64,000 bases of DNA, from positions 1 through 64,000 of the forward strand of contig CAMYOG010000058.1 of assembly GCA_947259925.1 (NCBI GenBank), read 5' to 3'. This DNA comes from Thermoanaerobaculia bacterium. GTDB taxonomy: Bacteria; Acidobacteriota; Thermoanaerobaculia; Multivoradales; JAHEKO01. Positions 1-8,396 of this stretch are shown one piece after another. Numbering within the stretch: the first letter of the stretch is position 1; each line of letters begins with the position of its first letter. The position numbers were made by a program, and so were the translations under genes. The notes below the pieces were generated by a model. The model had not been told where the DNA came from. It saw nothing but the letters and a program-made list of their open reading frames with translations, and made no database searches.

Positions 1-1
1 G

Positions 2-487
2 CTGCGCAAGGCGCTGGCGATCGATCCAGGCTTCGTTCCGGCGTACGTCAACCTGGCCGACGTCTATCGCCTCGGGGGGCGAGATTCGGAAGGTGAGCCA
101 ATCCTCCGCCAGGGTCTCACGGTCGCTCCGGAAGCGGCATCTCTTCGTCACGCCCTCGGACTGCTGCTGGTGAGAACGCAGCGCACGGGCGAGGCGCTCG
201 AAGAGCTCGAGAAGGCGACGACCCTCGCTCGCGAGCAGGTTCGATACGCCTACGTCTACGGCATCGCGCTCAACTCGGTCGGCTCGGGCTCGAAAGCCCT
301 CGAGGTGCTCGAAGGGGCGCACCAGCGCGCACCGGCCGATCGCTCGGTGCTCCAGGCTCTGGCGACGATCCATCGCGATCGGGGTAAAGCGGCCGAAGCG
401 CTGACCTACGCGCGCCGGCTCCTCGAGCTCTCTCCCGAGGATGCCGGAGTTGTGCAGCTCATCGATCAGCTCGAGGCGAATTCGTAG
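2..487 (+). CDS. TPR-repeat protein, C-terminal part (5' truncated by window edge)
   Basis: Open frame from base 2 (LRKALAIDPGFVPAYVNLADVYRL...) continuing into the 170..487 ORF; TPR periodicity (LEVLEGAHQRAPADRSVLQALATIHRDRGKAAEAL). Confidence 0.8.
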   Translation: MRKALAIDPGFVPAYVNLADVYRLGGRDSEGEPILRQGLTVAPEAASLRHALGLLLVRTQRTGEALEELEKATTLAREQVRYAYVYGIALNSVGSGSKALEVLEGAHQRAPADRSVLQALATIHRDRGKAAEALTYARRLLELSPEDAGVVQLIDQLEANS

Positions 488-592
488 GCAACGCACGGTG
501 CGAGGCGTCTCGATAGTCCATGCGGCGGACAAGCTCCGCCGTCACCAGTTGCTAGAGTTGCGCGCTCGGACGTCTCCAACTCCGGAATCGAA

Positions 593-2368
593 ATGACTGC
601 TGACCAGGTCTTCCTGTTCGCCGTGCTCGTCGTGCTCTTCGCGCTGCTCCTCTGGGGGCGCGTCAGGTACGACGTCGTCGCGGTCGGCGCTCTGATCGTC
701 TCCTACGTCGGCGGCGTCATCCCCAAGGGCGAGATCTTCGTCGGGTTCGGACATCCGGCGACCGTCATCATCGCGCTCGTTCTGATCGTCAGCCGCGGTC
801 TCTACCGGTCCGGCGCGATCGAGGTGCTCGCGCGTCACCTGGTGGTCGCCTCACGTGGCCTGCGCACGCACATCGGCATCATGTCCGCGATCGCCGCCGG
901 GCTCTCGGCGTTGATGAACAACGTAGCCGCACTCGCGCTGTTGATGCCAGTGGACCTGCAGGCGGCGAGGAAGGCCAAGCGCAGTCCCGCGCTGACGCTG
1001 ATGCCGCTCTCGTTCGCGTCGATCCTCGGCGGCATGGTGACGTTGATCGGTACCCCACCGAACGTCGTGATCGCCACCTTCCGTGAGCAGGCGCTCGGCG
1101 CCTCCTACAGGATGTTCGACTTCACGCCGGTGGGCATCGTGGTGGCAGCGGTGGGCGTCGCCTACGTCGCAGTGATCGGCTGGCGGCTCATCCCCGTCGA
1201 GCGACGGGCGCATGACAGCCCAAAGGAGCTCGGGGACCTCTCGGGGTACATCGCCGAAGGCAAGGTACGCGAGAAGTCCAAGGCGATCGATATGCGCTTG
1301 CGCGAGCTTCAGAACGTGGCCGACGAGGACGACGTCAACCTGCTCGGCCTCGTTCGGCGAGGCAAGCGGGTGCCCGGCGCGGCGCGCAACGAAGTGATTC
1401 GCAAGGGCGACATCATCGTGCTCGAGGGGGCGCCCCAGGGGATCGAGCAGTTCATGGGAGCGGCGGGTCTGGAGGCCGCCGGTTCCGACAAGCACGGCGG
1501 TGTGGCCGGCGAGACGCTCGAGCTGGTCGAGGTCGTCGTGCCGCAGGGTGCCCGAATCGAGGGACGATCGGCGCTGGACGTTCGACTCCTGTACCGGCAC
1601 GGAGTGACGCTGCTCGGCGTGTCGCGCAGCGGGCGGCGCTTTCGCGACCGCGTGCGCAAGCTGGAGATCGAGGCCGGCGACCTCCTGCTGCTCTTCGGCC
1701 CCGCCGGCCGGATGTCGAGCATCGTCGAGTGGTTGGGATGTCTACCGCTCGCCGACCGGGGAATCCGCGTGATTCAGCGGCAGAAGGCGTGGGTTGCGGT
1801 CGGCGCGTTCGCCGTGGCGATCGTGGCGGCGAGCCTCGATCTCCTCTACCTGCCGGTGGCGCTGGCCGCCGTGGTGGTCGTCTACGTGTTGCTGCGCATC
1901 GTGCCGCTCTCGAACCTCTACGAGGCGGTCGAATGGCCGGTGATCATCCTGCTCGGCTGCCTGATCCCCATCGGTACCGCCCTGGAGGCGAGCGGCGGCA
2001 CCGCACTGATCGCCCGGACGATCGTCGACTCGGCGCAGGGGCTACCTGCCCCGGCGGTGCTCGCCATCCTGATGCTGGTAACGATGACGCTCTCCGACGT
2101 TCTCAACAACGTCGCGACGGCTCTCATCGCCGCGCCGATCGGTGTCGATATCGCACACCAGCTGGGCGTCAACCCGGATTCGTTCCTGATGGCGGTCGCA
2201 GTCGCCGCCTCGTGCGCCTTCCTGACACCGATCGGGCACAAGAACAATACCATCATCATGGGGCCGGGCGGCTACAAGTTCGGCGACTACTGGCGAATGG
2301 GGTTGCCTCTGGAGCTGCTGGTGATCGCGGTCGGGCTGCCGGCGATCCTGGTGTTCTGGCCGCTCTGA
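593..2368 (+). CDS. SLC13/DASS-type anion permease with central TrkA_C (RCK_C) domains
   Basis: 591 aa; two membrane halves flanking a hydrophilic pair of TrkA_C-like domains ([65 protein letters not shown]). Confidence 0.85.
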   Translation: MTADQVFLFAVLVVLFALLLWGRVRYDVVAVGALIVSYVGGVIPKGEIFVGFGHPATVIIALVLIVSRGLYRSGAIEVLARHLVVASRGLRTHIGIMSAIAAGLSALMNNVAALALLMPVDLQAARKAKRSPALTLMPLSFASILGGMVTLIGTPPNVVIATFREQALGASYRMFDFTPVGIVVAAVGVAYVAVIGWRLIPVERRAHDSPKELGDLSGYIAEGKVREKSKAIDMRLRELQNVADEDDVNLLGLVRRGKRVPGAARNEVIRKGDIIVLEGAPQGIEQFMGAAGLEAAGSDKHGGVAGETLELVEVVVPQGARIEGRSALDVRLLYRHGVTLLGVSRSGRRFRDRVRKLEIEAGDLLLLFGPAGRMSSIVEWLGCLPLADRGIRVIQRQKAWVAVGAFAVAIVAASLDLLYLPVALAAVVVVYVLLRIVPLSNLYEAVEWPVIILLGCLIPIGTALEASGGTALIARTIVDSAQGLPAPAVLAILMLVTMTLSDVLNNVATALIAAPIGVDIAHQLGVNPDSFLMAVAVAASCAFLTPIGHKNNTIIMGPGGYKFGDYWRMGLPLELLVIAVGLPAILVFWPL

Positions 2369-2532
2369 TGCGGCTCAGTCTTCCAGCACTTCGACCACCT
2401 TACCCCCGCGAGCGGCAGGTCCTCGAGCTGGTCGTCACCGGCCTCTTGAACCTACAGATCGCGGCACGCCGCGGGACCAGTGAGAAGACGGTCAAGGTCC
2501 ATCGCGGTCGCAGGGCGGCTTCGCGTCGGTAG
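2368..2532 (+). pseudogene. LuxR/FixJ-type HTH remnant
   Basis: In-frame [37 protein letters not shown], i.e. a GerE/LuxR HTH, with no receiver domain and a degraded end. Confidence 0.65.
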
Positions 2533-2541
2533 AATCGCCCG

Positions 2542-3552
2542 ATGAGTCATCGTCTGCTCCACAGGTGGTTGCCGCTCGTGGCGATCCAGGCGTTGATCTG
2601 TGCAGCGCCCGCGCGGCCGGAGCCGGCCGACTACAACCCGGCCGTCCGACCGGACCCCGCCGGCACGCCGACCGAGGTGTCGGTGGCGGCTCTGGTCATC
2701 GATCTCGCCGACATCGACGACGTGAAGCAGGAGTTCACCATCGATGTCTACGTGATCGTGCGCTGGCGAGACGGACGGCTGGCGGCGGATTCCGAGCTCG
2801 ACGAGGAGCGAACCCTGCCGCTCGCCTCGGTCTGGCATCCGGCGCTCGGCGCCCTGAATCGGCGCGGCGCGTCGATCATGCTGCCCGAGGTGGTGTTCAT
2901 CGACCCGGACGGCAACGTCGAGTACTCCCAGCGCTACTTCGGCCAGATCGGCTCGCCGCTCGATCTCCAGGAGTTCCCCGCCGACACCCAGACGCTCGAG
3001 GTTCGCATGCTCTCCTACCGCTATGGTCCGGACGAGCTCGTGGTCGGTTCCCGGGGCGCACAGCGGCTCGAGCGCATGAGCGTGAGCGGCTGGAGAGTCG
3101 GCCAGCCGCGGCTCGAACCCTCGCTCCTCGATCTCCCAGAGGTAACTCGCGCTGGAACGAGCCTCCAGGTCGAAGTGGAGCGCGAGACCGGCTACTACGT
3201 GCTGACGATGGTGATGCCGCTCCTGCTGATCACGCTCATGGCCTGGGCGGTGTTCTGGATCGACCCCTCACTTCTACCGTCGCAGGTGGGCATCGCGACG
3301 GCCTCGGTGTTCACCCTCATCGCGTTCCGCTTCAGCCTCAGCCTGCGGCTACCTGAAGTGTCGTATCTGACAACCGCCGACTGGTTCGTGCTGACCGCCA
3401 CCCTGCTGGTCTTCGGCGCTCTGGGCGAGACCGTTTACGCTGGGCGGCTCGCCAAGCTGGGGCGCGAGGACGCGGCGCGTCGAGTCGACTACCATTCTCG
3501 CTGGATCTACCTGGTGGCACTCACCACGCTCTGCCTCCTTACGCTGTCGTAA
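2542..3552 (+). CDS. Prokaryotic pentameric ligand-gated (Cys-loop-type) ion channel homologue
   Basis: 336 aa: signal peptide, beta-rich extracellular domain (VYVIVRWRDGRL, FPADTQTLEVRMLSYRYGPDEL), then four hydrophobic segments including YYVLTMVMPLLLITLMAWAVFWI. Confidence 0.85.
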   Translation: MSHRLLHRWLPLVAIQALICAAPARPEPADYNPAVRPDPAGTPTEVSVAALVIDLADIDDVKQEFTIDVYVIVRWRDGRLAADSELDEERTLPLASVWHPALGALNRRGASIMLPEVVFIDPDGNVEYSQRYFGQIGSPLDLQEFPADTQTLEVRMLSYRYGPDELVVGSRGAQRLERMSVSGWRVGQPRLEPSLLDLPEVTRAGTSLQVEVERETGYYVLTMVMPLLLITLMAWAVFWIDPSLLPSQVGIATASVFTLIAFRFSLSLRLPEVSYLTTADWFVLTATLLVFGALGETVYAGRLAKLGREDAARRVDYHSRWIYLVALTTLCLLTLS

Positions 3553-3663
3553 CGCGGTATCGTTCCGCAGGATGACTGCCGAGCCCAGCGGCAGGCCGAG
3601 CGCGCGACGCCCCGAACAGAGCTTGCCAGGTCTTCTGCGAGCGACCCTCTCTGGAGGTGTGTG

Positions 3664-3999
3664 ATGAACCGGCGGCGTTTCTTGCGTGTGGGAGCTCTGG
3701 CGCTCGTGGCGTCCTCTCTCTGGGGCGCGGCGGTTGGTGCGACCGAGATCGAGCCCGGGATCTACCGGGTCGACGGCATCGACGAGACGCTCCCCAACGA
3801 CGACCTGGCGCCGCTCGCCGGGATCATCAAGAAAGCCGAGATCGTCGGGATGGGAGAGTCGGTACACACGGTCGGCGACTACTACCGGGCCAAGTTCCGG
3901 ATCTTCAAGTACCTGGTCGAGGAGCTCGGCTTCCGCGCCCTGGGCTTCGAGTCGCCGTGGAAGATGGTCCCCTACGCCTGGCCCCCCTGCCAGCCCTGA
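3664..3999 (+). pseudogene. Truncated erythromycin-esterase-like protein (N-terminal fragment)
   Basis: IIKKAEIVGMGESVHTVGDYYRAKFRIFKYLVEELGFRALGFES matches the N-terminus of erythromycin esterase-like enzymes, then abrupt non-homologous tail and stop. Confidence 0.6.
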
Positions 4000-4113
4000 G
4001 AACCCACTCCCTTGCACCTCTAGGTTCCGGGCGGGGGCGTCCCTCTCCCCCCGTGAGGGAGGGAGAGGGGTTCGGGTGCCGGGAGGGGGTGGAGGGTGAG
4101 GAGGGCGATCCGA

Positions 4114-4515
4114 TCAAACCTGATCGGCGATCAGCGGCGGGATCTCGATCGCCCGGATGCCGCCCGGCTCGTCGAGCACGCAGCAGACCGCAGTGATCTC
4201 GCCGCGCGCGACCTTGGTCTCGCCCTTGACGAAATCGAACCGGTAGGTCATCGATTTCGTCCCCTTGCGGCCCACCGTGACCTCGATGTCGAGCTCGTCG
4301 CCGAAGCCGATCGGGCTCAGGTACTCGCAGGATGCATTGACCCGTGGCCAACCGATCTCGTGGCCCTCGTGCTGCATGTGCACCTCGGCGCCGAGCGAGC
4401 GTAGGAACTGGTGCTCCGCGGTCTCCATGAAGACGAAGAAGCGCGAGAAGTGGACCAGGCCGCTCAAATCGGTGTCGGCGAACTCGACCTTGCGTGTGGT
4501 CTTGAAGGTCATCAT
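4114..4515 (-). CDS. Hotdog-fold acyl-CoA thioesterase (4-hydroxybenzoyl-CoA thioesterase/YbgC-like)
   Basis: FADTDLSGLVHFSRFFVFMETAEHQFLRSLG motif; 133 aa. Confidence 0.85.
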   Translation of the reverse strand: MMTFKTTRKVEFADTDLSGLVHFSRFFVFMETAEHQFLRSLGAEVHMQHEGHEIGWPRVNASCEYLSPIGFGDELDIEVTVGRKGTKSMTYRFDFVKGETKVARGEITAVCCVLDEPGGIRAIEIPPLIADQV

Positions 4516-6066
4516 CTACTCCGCCAGCGCGTAAAGCAGATCGACGTAGAACTTCTCGATCTGCGCCAGGTCGGCGATCTCCGAGCCCTCGTGCGGCTCG
4601 ATCACCATGTACTCGTTCGGTGCGTGGGCGCCCGAGCCGTGGCCGAGGCCGCCGGCGACCAGCGGCAGGCCGAGCTCGGTGAAGACGTAGTAGGGAGCGC
4701 TGCCGCCGATGCGCGGCGAGACGTCGGGTGTCTTGCCGTACTTGTTGTAGACGCGGATCGCGGCCTGGACGAGGGGCGCCTCGACCGAGGTCTGGGCCGG
4801 TGGGTAGCCGCCGAGCTGGCGGATCTCGAGGTCGCCGAAGCCGTTGTCGTCGAGATGCTTGCGAATCATCTCGAGCGCCTCTTCGGGCCGCTGGTTCGGC
4901 GCCAGTCGCGAGTCCATCTTGGCGGTCGCCATGTGCGGCAGGATCGTCTTCGAGCCCTCGCCGGTGTAGCCGGCCCAGATGCCGTCGACGTTGAGCGTCG
5001 TGGTGTAGAGGTAGCTCATCAGAAGATCGCGGCCGGTCATGTCGTTGGCGAAGCGGTCGACGGCGAACGCCTGCTTGAGCATCGTTTCCTGGGTCTCCCA
5101 GTCGTCGAGCAAGGCGTTGATCAGAGTCTCCTCTTCGTGCGTCGGCGGCCGGATCGGGTCGTAGTAGCCAGGGATCAGGATCGTGTTGCCGTCGACCGAG
5201 GTCATCGAGGCGATCGCCTGGATCAGCTTGAGGACCGGCGAGTCGACCATCGCCTTGAGCGAGCCGTGGATCTCGGCCTCCTTCGGGCCGCCGGTCTCGT
5301 TGCCGCGCGCTTCGAGCTCGAAGTAGAGGATCCCCTTGACGCCCAGGAACATCGAGACGTCGCCGCGCGGATCCTGGGAGTTGAACGGGAAGAGGACGCC
5401 GTCGGCGCTTCGCAGCCGGTCTTCGTACTTCGCGATCACCTCCGGGTAGTTGGGGGAGCCGATCTCCTCTTCCCCTTCGGCGGCGATCATCAGGTTGACC
5501 GGCAGCGTCCCCTCGACCGCCAGAATCGACTCGAGCGCGTTGAAGAAGGCGCGCTCGGGGCCTTTCTGGTTGGTCGCAGCGCGGGCCATGATCACGCGCC
5601 CGAACTGATGGTCGATCACGTTGGCCTCGAACGGCGGCGACTCCCAGTCCTCCGGGTCGACCGGCTGGACGTCGTACATCAGGTAGAGCACCAGCGTCTT
5701 GTCGGCGCCGGCGTCGTAATAGCCCCAGACGCCCGGATGCCCGCTGGTCGGGACCAGCTCGGCCTCGGCGAAGTCCATCCCCTCGAGGTCCGAGCGCAGC
5801 ATCTCGGCCATCTCCTGGATACCGACGTTCTGGGCGCTGATCGAGCGCTGACGGAGCCAGCGCTGGATACTGCCGAGGTGAGCGTCGAGGTTCTGGTCGA
5901 TGTGCGCGTAGACCGCCGAGTGCTCACCCTCGTAGCTGCCGAGGGCGGCGGCGTCGAACGCCTCGTCGGTGGTGGCCGAGAACTCGGGTGGTCCACCGGC
6001 CGCGAGCGGCGGAGCCGCGATCAGGACCAGTGCGACGACGACCAGCGACAACCTTCTTCCAGGCAT
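4516..6066 (-). CDS. M20-family (zinc) peptidase, secreted
   Basis: MPGRRLSLVVVALVLIAAPPLAA signal peptide; LYLMYDVQPVDPEDWESPPF, AAEGEEEIGSPNYPEVI, RIGGSAPYYVF, GLGHGSGAHAPNEYM. Confidence 0.85.
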   Translation of the reverse strand: MPGRRLSLVVVALVLIAAPPLAAGGPPEFSATTDEAFDAAALGSYEGEHSAVYAHIDQNLDAHLGSIQRWLRQRSISAQNVGIQEMAEMLRSDLEGMDFAEAELVPTSGHPGVWGYYDAGADKTLVLYLMYDVQPVDPEDWESPPFEANVIDHQFGRVIMARAATNQKGPERAFFNALESILAVEGTLPVNLMIAAEGEEEIGSPNYPEVIAKYEDRLRSADGVLFPFNSQDPRGDVSMFLGVKGILYFELEARGNETGGPKEAEIHGSLKAMVDSPVLKLIQAIASMTSVDGNTILIPGYYDPIRPPTHEEETLINALLDDWETQETMLKQAFAVDRFANDMTGRDLLMSYLYTTTLNVDGIWAGYTGEGSKTILPHMATAKMDSRLAPNQRPEEALEMIRKHLDDNGFGDLEIRQLGGYPPAQTSVEAPLVQAAIRVYNKYGKTPDVSPRIGGSAPYYVFTELGLPLVAGGLGHGSGAHAPNEYMVIEPHEGSEIADLAQIEKFYVDLLYALAE

Positions 6067-6089
6067 GAACCTCCTCCGTCCGAAGAAAA

Positions 6090-6164
6090 GCGGTGACAGG
6101 ATACTCATTTCCACAATCGGTACCTCTCAATTCGGTGGAGGAGAGATGAGTATCCCGTCACCGC
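6090..6164 (-). repeat. 19-bp inverted repeat (large-loop hairpin) between the selenoprotein-candidate gene and the M20 peptidase gene
   Basis: GCGGTGACaGGATACTCAT (6090-6108) / ATGAGTATCCCGTCACCGC (6146-6164), one mismatch (G-U in minus-strand RNA), followed on the minus strand by TTTTCTT. Confidence 0.75.
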
Positions 6165-6201
6165 ATCTCTGGCCACGAGAGGGAGAAAGGGCGGGGCCGT
6201 C

Positions 6202-6780
6202 TCAGCGCCGCCAGAAGGTCGGTGCGACCTTGTACTCCATCCCCTTCTCGTACTCGACGCCGTCGGTGTCGAGGCGCATCGTGATGTTGAACTTGTTGCC
6301 CCAGTTGAAGATCGAGGTGGCGAAGACGAGCTCGACGACTTCCTCCTCGGTGAACGCTTCACTCAGCTTGGCCCAGAAGTCGTCGTCCACCGAGTGCGGG
6401 TCCATCGCCATCCGCTCGGCGAGCTCCACCGCCAGCGCCTCGCGGAGCGCTAGCGAGCTGTAGTCGCCGGAGAGGATCGCGTCTTCCTTGGGCCGTACGT
6501 CGCCGCTCACGGCGGCGGTGCGCACGGCGCTTCAATAGGCGCAGTCGTTCATCTGCCCCGTCTTGACGCGCATCATCTCGAAGATGTGGGGCTCGATCCG
6601 GCCGCCGCCGAAGAAAGCGCCAAAGACCGGAACGATCTTCTTGAGCAGATCGGGCACGCGAGCGATGACGCCGAACATCTCGGTGTCCTTCCACCAGCCC
6701 TCGGCACCCTCCTGGAGCAGCTCCTGAAGCTCCTCGTCGGTGGTCTGGTCGCGGGTTATGGGGGCGATTCTCGACGGCAT
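6202..6780 (-). CDS. Carboxymuconolactone decarboxylase/AhpD-like protein, probable selenoprotein (in-frame TGA at 6534-6532 read as Sec)
   Basis: ORFs 6532..6780 and 6202..6525 are in the same frame; joined product ...MMRVKTGQMNDCAY-U-SAVRTAAVSGDVRPKED... places the TGA at the second Cys of the CxxC motif. Confidence 0.8.
6492..6528 (-). promoter_or_regulatory. Candidate bacterial SECIS hairpin
   Basis: Minus strand after TGA: AGC-GCCGTGC-GCAC-CGCCGC-CGTGA-GCGGCG-AC-GTACGGC; 7-bp and 6-bp stems, apical loop CGUGA starting 21 nt after the UGA. Confidence 0.65.
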
Positions 6781-6841
6781 GACACGTCCTCCTCCAGGCT
6801 CGTGATCGTGGTGATCCCGGATCCTAGCAAGATGGCCGCCG

Positions 6842-8131
6842 TCAGCCGACCAACCGCCGGTAGACGGCGACGATCGCGTCGGCGTTCGCGTCGTCGGTGA
6901 ACCGCGAGCGAACCGCCGCCTGGCCGCTAGCCCCGAGCTGCCGCCGCCGCCCGGGGTCGATCACCAGCTCGCGAATCCCTTCGACCAGGCTCTCGGTCGA
7001 GCCCGGCTCGGTGAGCAGGCCGCCGCCGGTCTCTTCGATGAGCTCCGGAAACGAACCGTGCCGGGGCAGCACCACCGGCACCGCATCGGCCAGCGCTTCG
7101 AGCACGAAGATCCCCTTCGACTCTTGATAGACGGTCGGCACCGAGAGAATGTCGAGGGAGTGCAGGAATGCGAGCTTGCCCTCGAGATCGACCTCGCCGA
7201 CGAAATCGACCCGCTCGGACAGACCGGCGCTTTCGATCTTAGCCAGGCACTCGTCCTTGTAGGGGACGTCACGGGCCCCGAGATAGCCGGCGACACGCAG
7301 CCTGAGGGCGTCGCATTCGGGGAGCTTGGCCAGACGCACGAAGGCGTCGACCAGTTGAAGCAGCCCCTTCTCGGGTGAGATCCGGGCCAGATAGCCGAGC
7401 TGGACGGAGCCGTCGGCGCGCGGCTCGCGCTCGTGGCCGTGCCCTTCGAGCCGGATGCCGAGCGGCACGACGGCTATCCGATCGGGCGACACCCCGAGCA
7501 GCTCCGCCATGTGGTCGGCGTAGTAACGGCTCGGCGAGATGAACAGGCTGGCGTCCATCGCGCGGCGCCGCATCTCCTCGATGACTGTCGTATGAAACGG
7601 CTCCGGGAGATCGTCGATGAACAGGTCCTCACCCTGGAGTGCCACCACCACCGGCACCCCGACCTCCTCCCGGATCCGCTTGACCATGCCGAGCAGCATC
7701 GAGTTCGTGATGTGCACGACGTCGGGCTTGAAGTCGTCGCGCAGCCACGCGACCAGGCGCTCGAGCTCCTTGTGCTGGTGGCCGTCCTCGCCCTTGAGGA
7801 CGTCGAGCGCCATCCAGCCGAGGTCCTTCGGATCGGTGGTCGAGCCGAGCTTGGAGACCAGCTTGAGGACCGACGGCCGGTCGAGCAGCCAGTCGAGCGC
7901 GCGCGGCGTGTGCCGGAAGAGCGACGACTTGCCCTGGAGATAGACGTTGAGTGCGCCGTAGAAGACCTCGCCGGTGCTGACGTTCTCCTCGTCGGTACGC
8001 ATCGGCGTATAGGTCGGCATCAGCGCGACCTCGTGCCCGTCTCGGATCAGGGCCGCGGCCAGCGTGTTGTCGTGAATGCAGGTGCCGCAGTACATGCCGC
8101 CGGCGCCCGCCGCGATGTAGGCGATTCTCAT
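6842..8131 (-). CDS. Family-4-type glycosyltransferase
   Basis: MRIAYIAAGAGGMYCGTCIHDNTLAAALIRDGHEV...LARISPEKGLLQLVDAF...ESKGIFVLEALADAVPVVLPRHGSFPELIEETGGGLL. Confidence 0.9.
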   Translation of the reverse strand: MRIAYIAAGAGGMYCGTCIHDNTLAAALIRDGHEVALMPTYTPMRTDEENVSTGEVFYGALNVYLQGKSSLFRHTPRALDWLLDRPSVLKLVSKLGSTTDPKDLGWMALDVLKGEDGHQHKELERLVAWLRDDFKPDVVHITNSMLLGMVKRIREEVGVPVVVALQGEDLFIDDLPEPFHTTVIEEMRRRAMDASLFISPSRYYADHMAELLGVSPDRIAVVPLGIRLEGHGHEREPRADGSVQLGYLARISPEKGLLQLVDAFVRLAKLPECDALRLRVAGYLGARDVPYKDECLAKIESAGLSERVDFVGEVDLEGKLAFLHSLDILSVPTVYQESKGIFVLEALADAVPVVLPRHGSFPELIEETGGGLLTEPGSTESLVEGIRELVIDPGRRRQLGASGQAAVRSRFTDDANADAIVAVYRRLVG

Positions 8132-8240
8132 GGTCGTATCGGGTTTCGTGGCCGCACGCTGCGGGTTGCACGGAGTGTATAGCCACACACCCCGCCGGGG
8201 CCTTTAATGCCCGCACCGGTTCGGCTACCTTCGTGAGCCC

Positions 8241-8381
8241 ATGCCCTCGCGCAAGCACATTCTGGGCTCGGTCGACCGGTCGCTCGAGGCGCTCGCCGAT
8301 CCGCTGATGACCGCCGACGAGTTGGCCGAGGCGTTCGCCGCCCTCCGCCAGGCGGGCAAGGCGCCCGGAACGCTCCTATAA
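8241..8381 (+). CDS. Small protein (46 aa) upstream of cytochrome b gene
   Basis: MPSRKHILGSVDRSLEALADPLMTADELAEAFAALRQAGKAPGTLL; ends 15 bp before the cytochrome b ORF. Confidence 0.45.
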   Translation: MPSRKHILGSVDRSLEALADPLMTADELAEAFAALRQAGKAPGTLL

Positions 8382-8396
8382 TCACCGCTGCAATCG

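Noticed and set aside
4411-6096. 561-aa plus ORF
   Set aside because: Antisense to the M20 peptidase; low-complexity alternate-frame translation
6202-6534. Simple nonsense-mutation pseudogene explanation for the split CMD gene
   Set aside because: Possible but less likely: the TGA falls exactly on the CxxC cysteine, the rest of the frame is intact, and a SECIS-like hairpin follows
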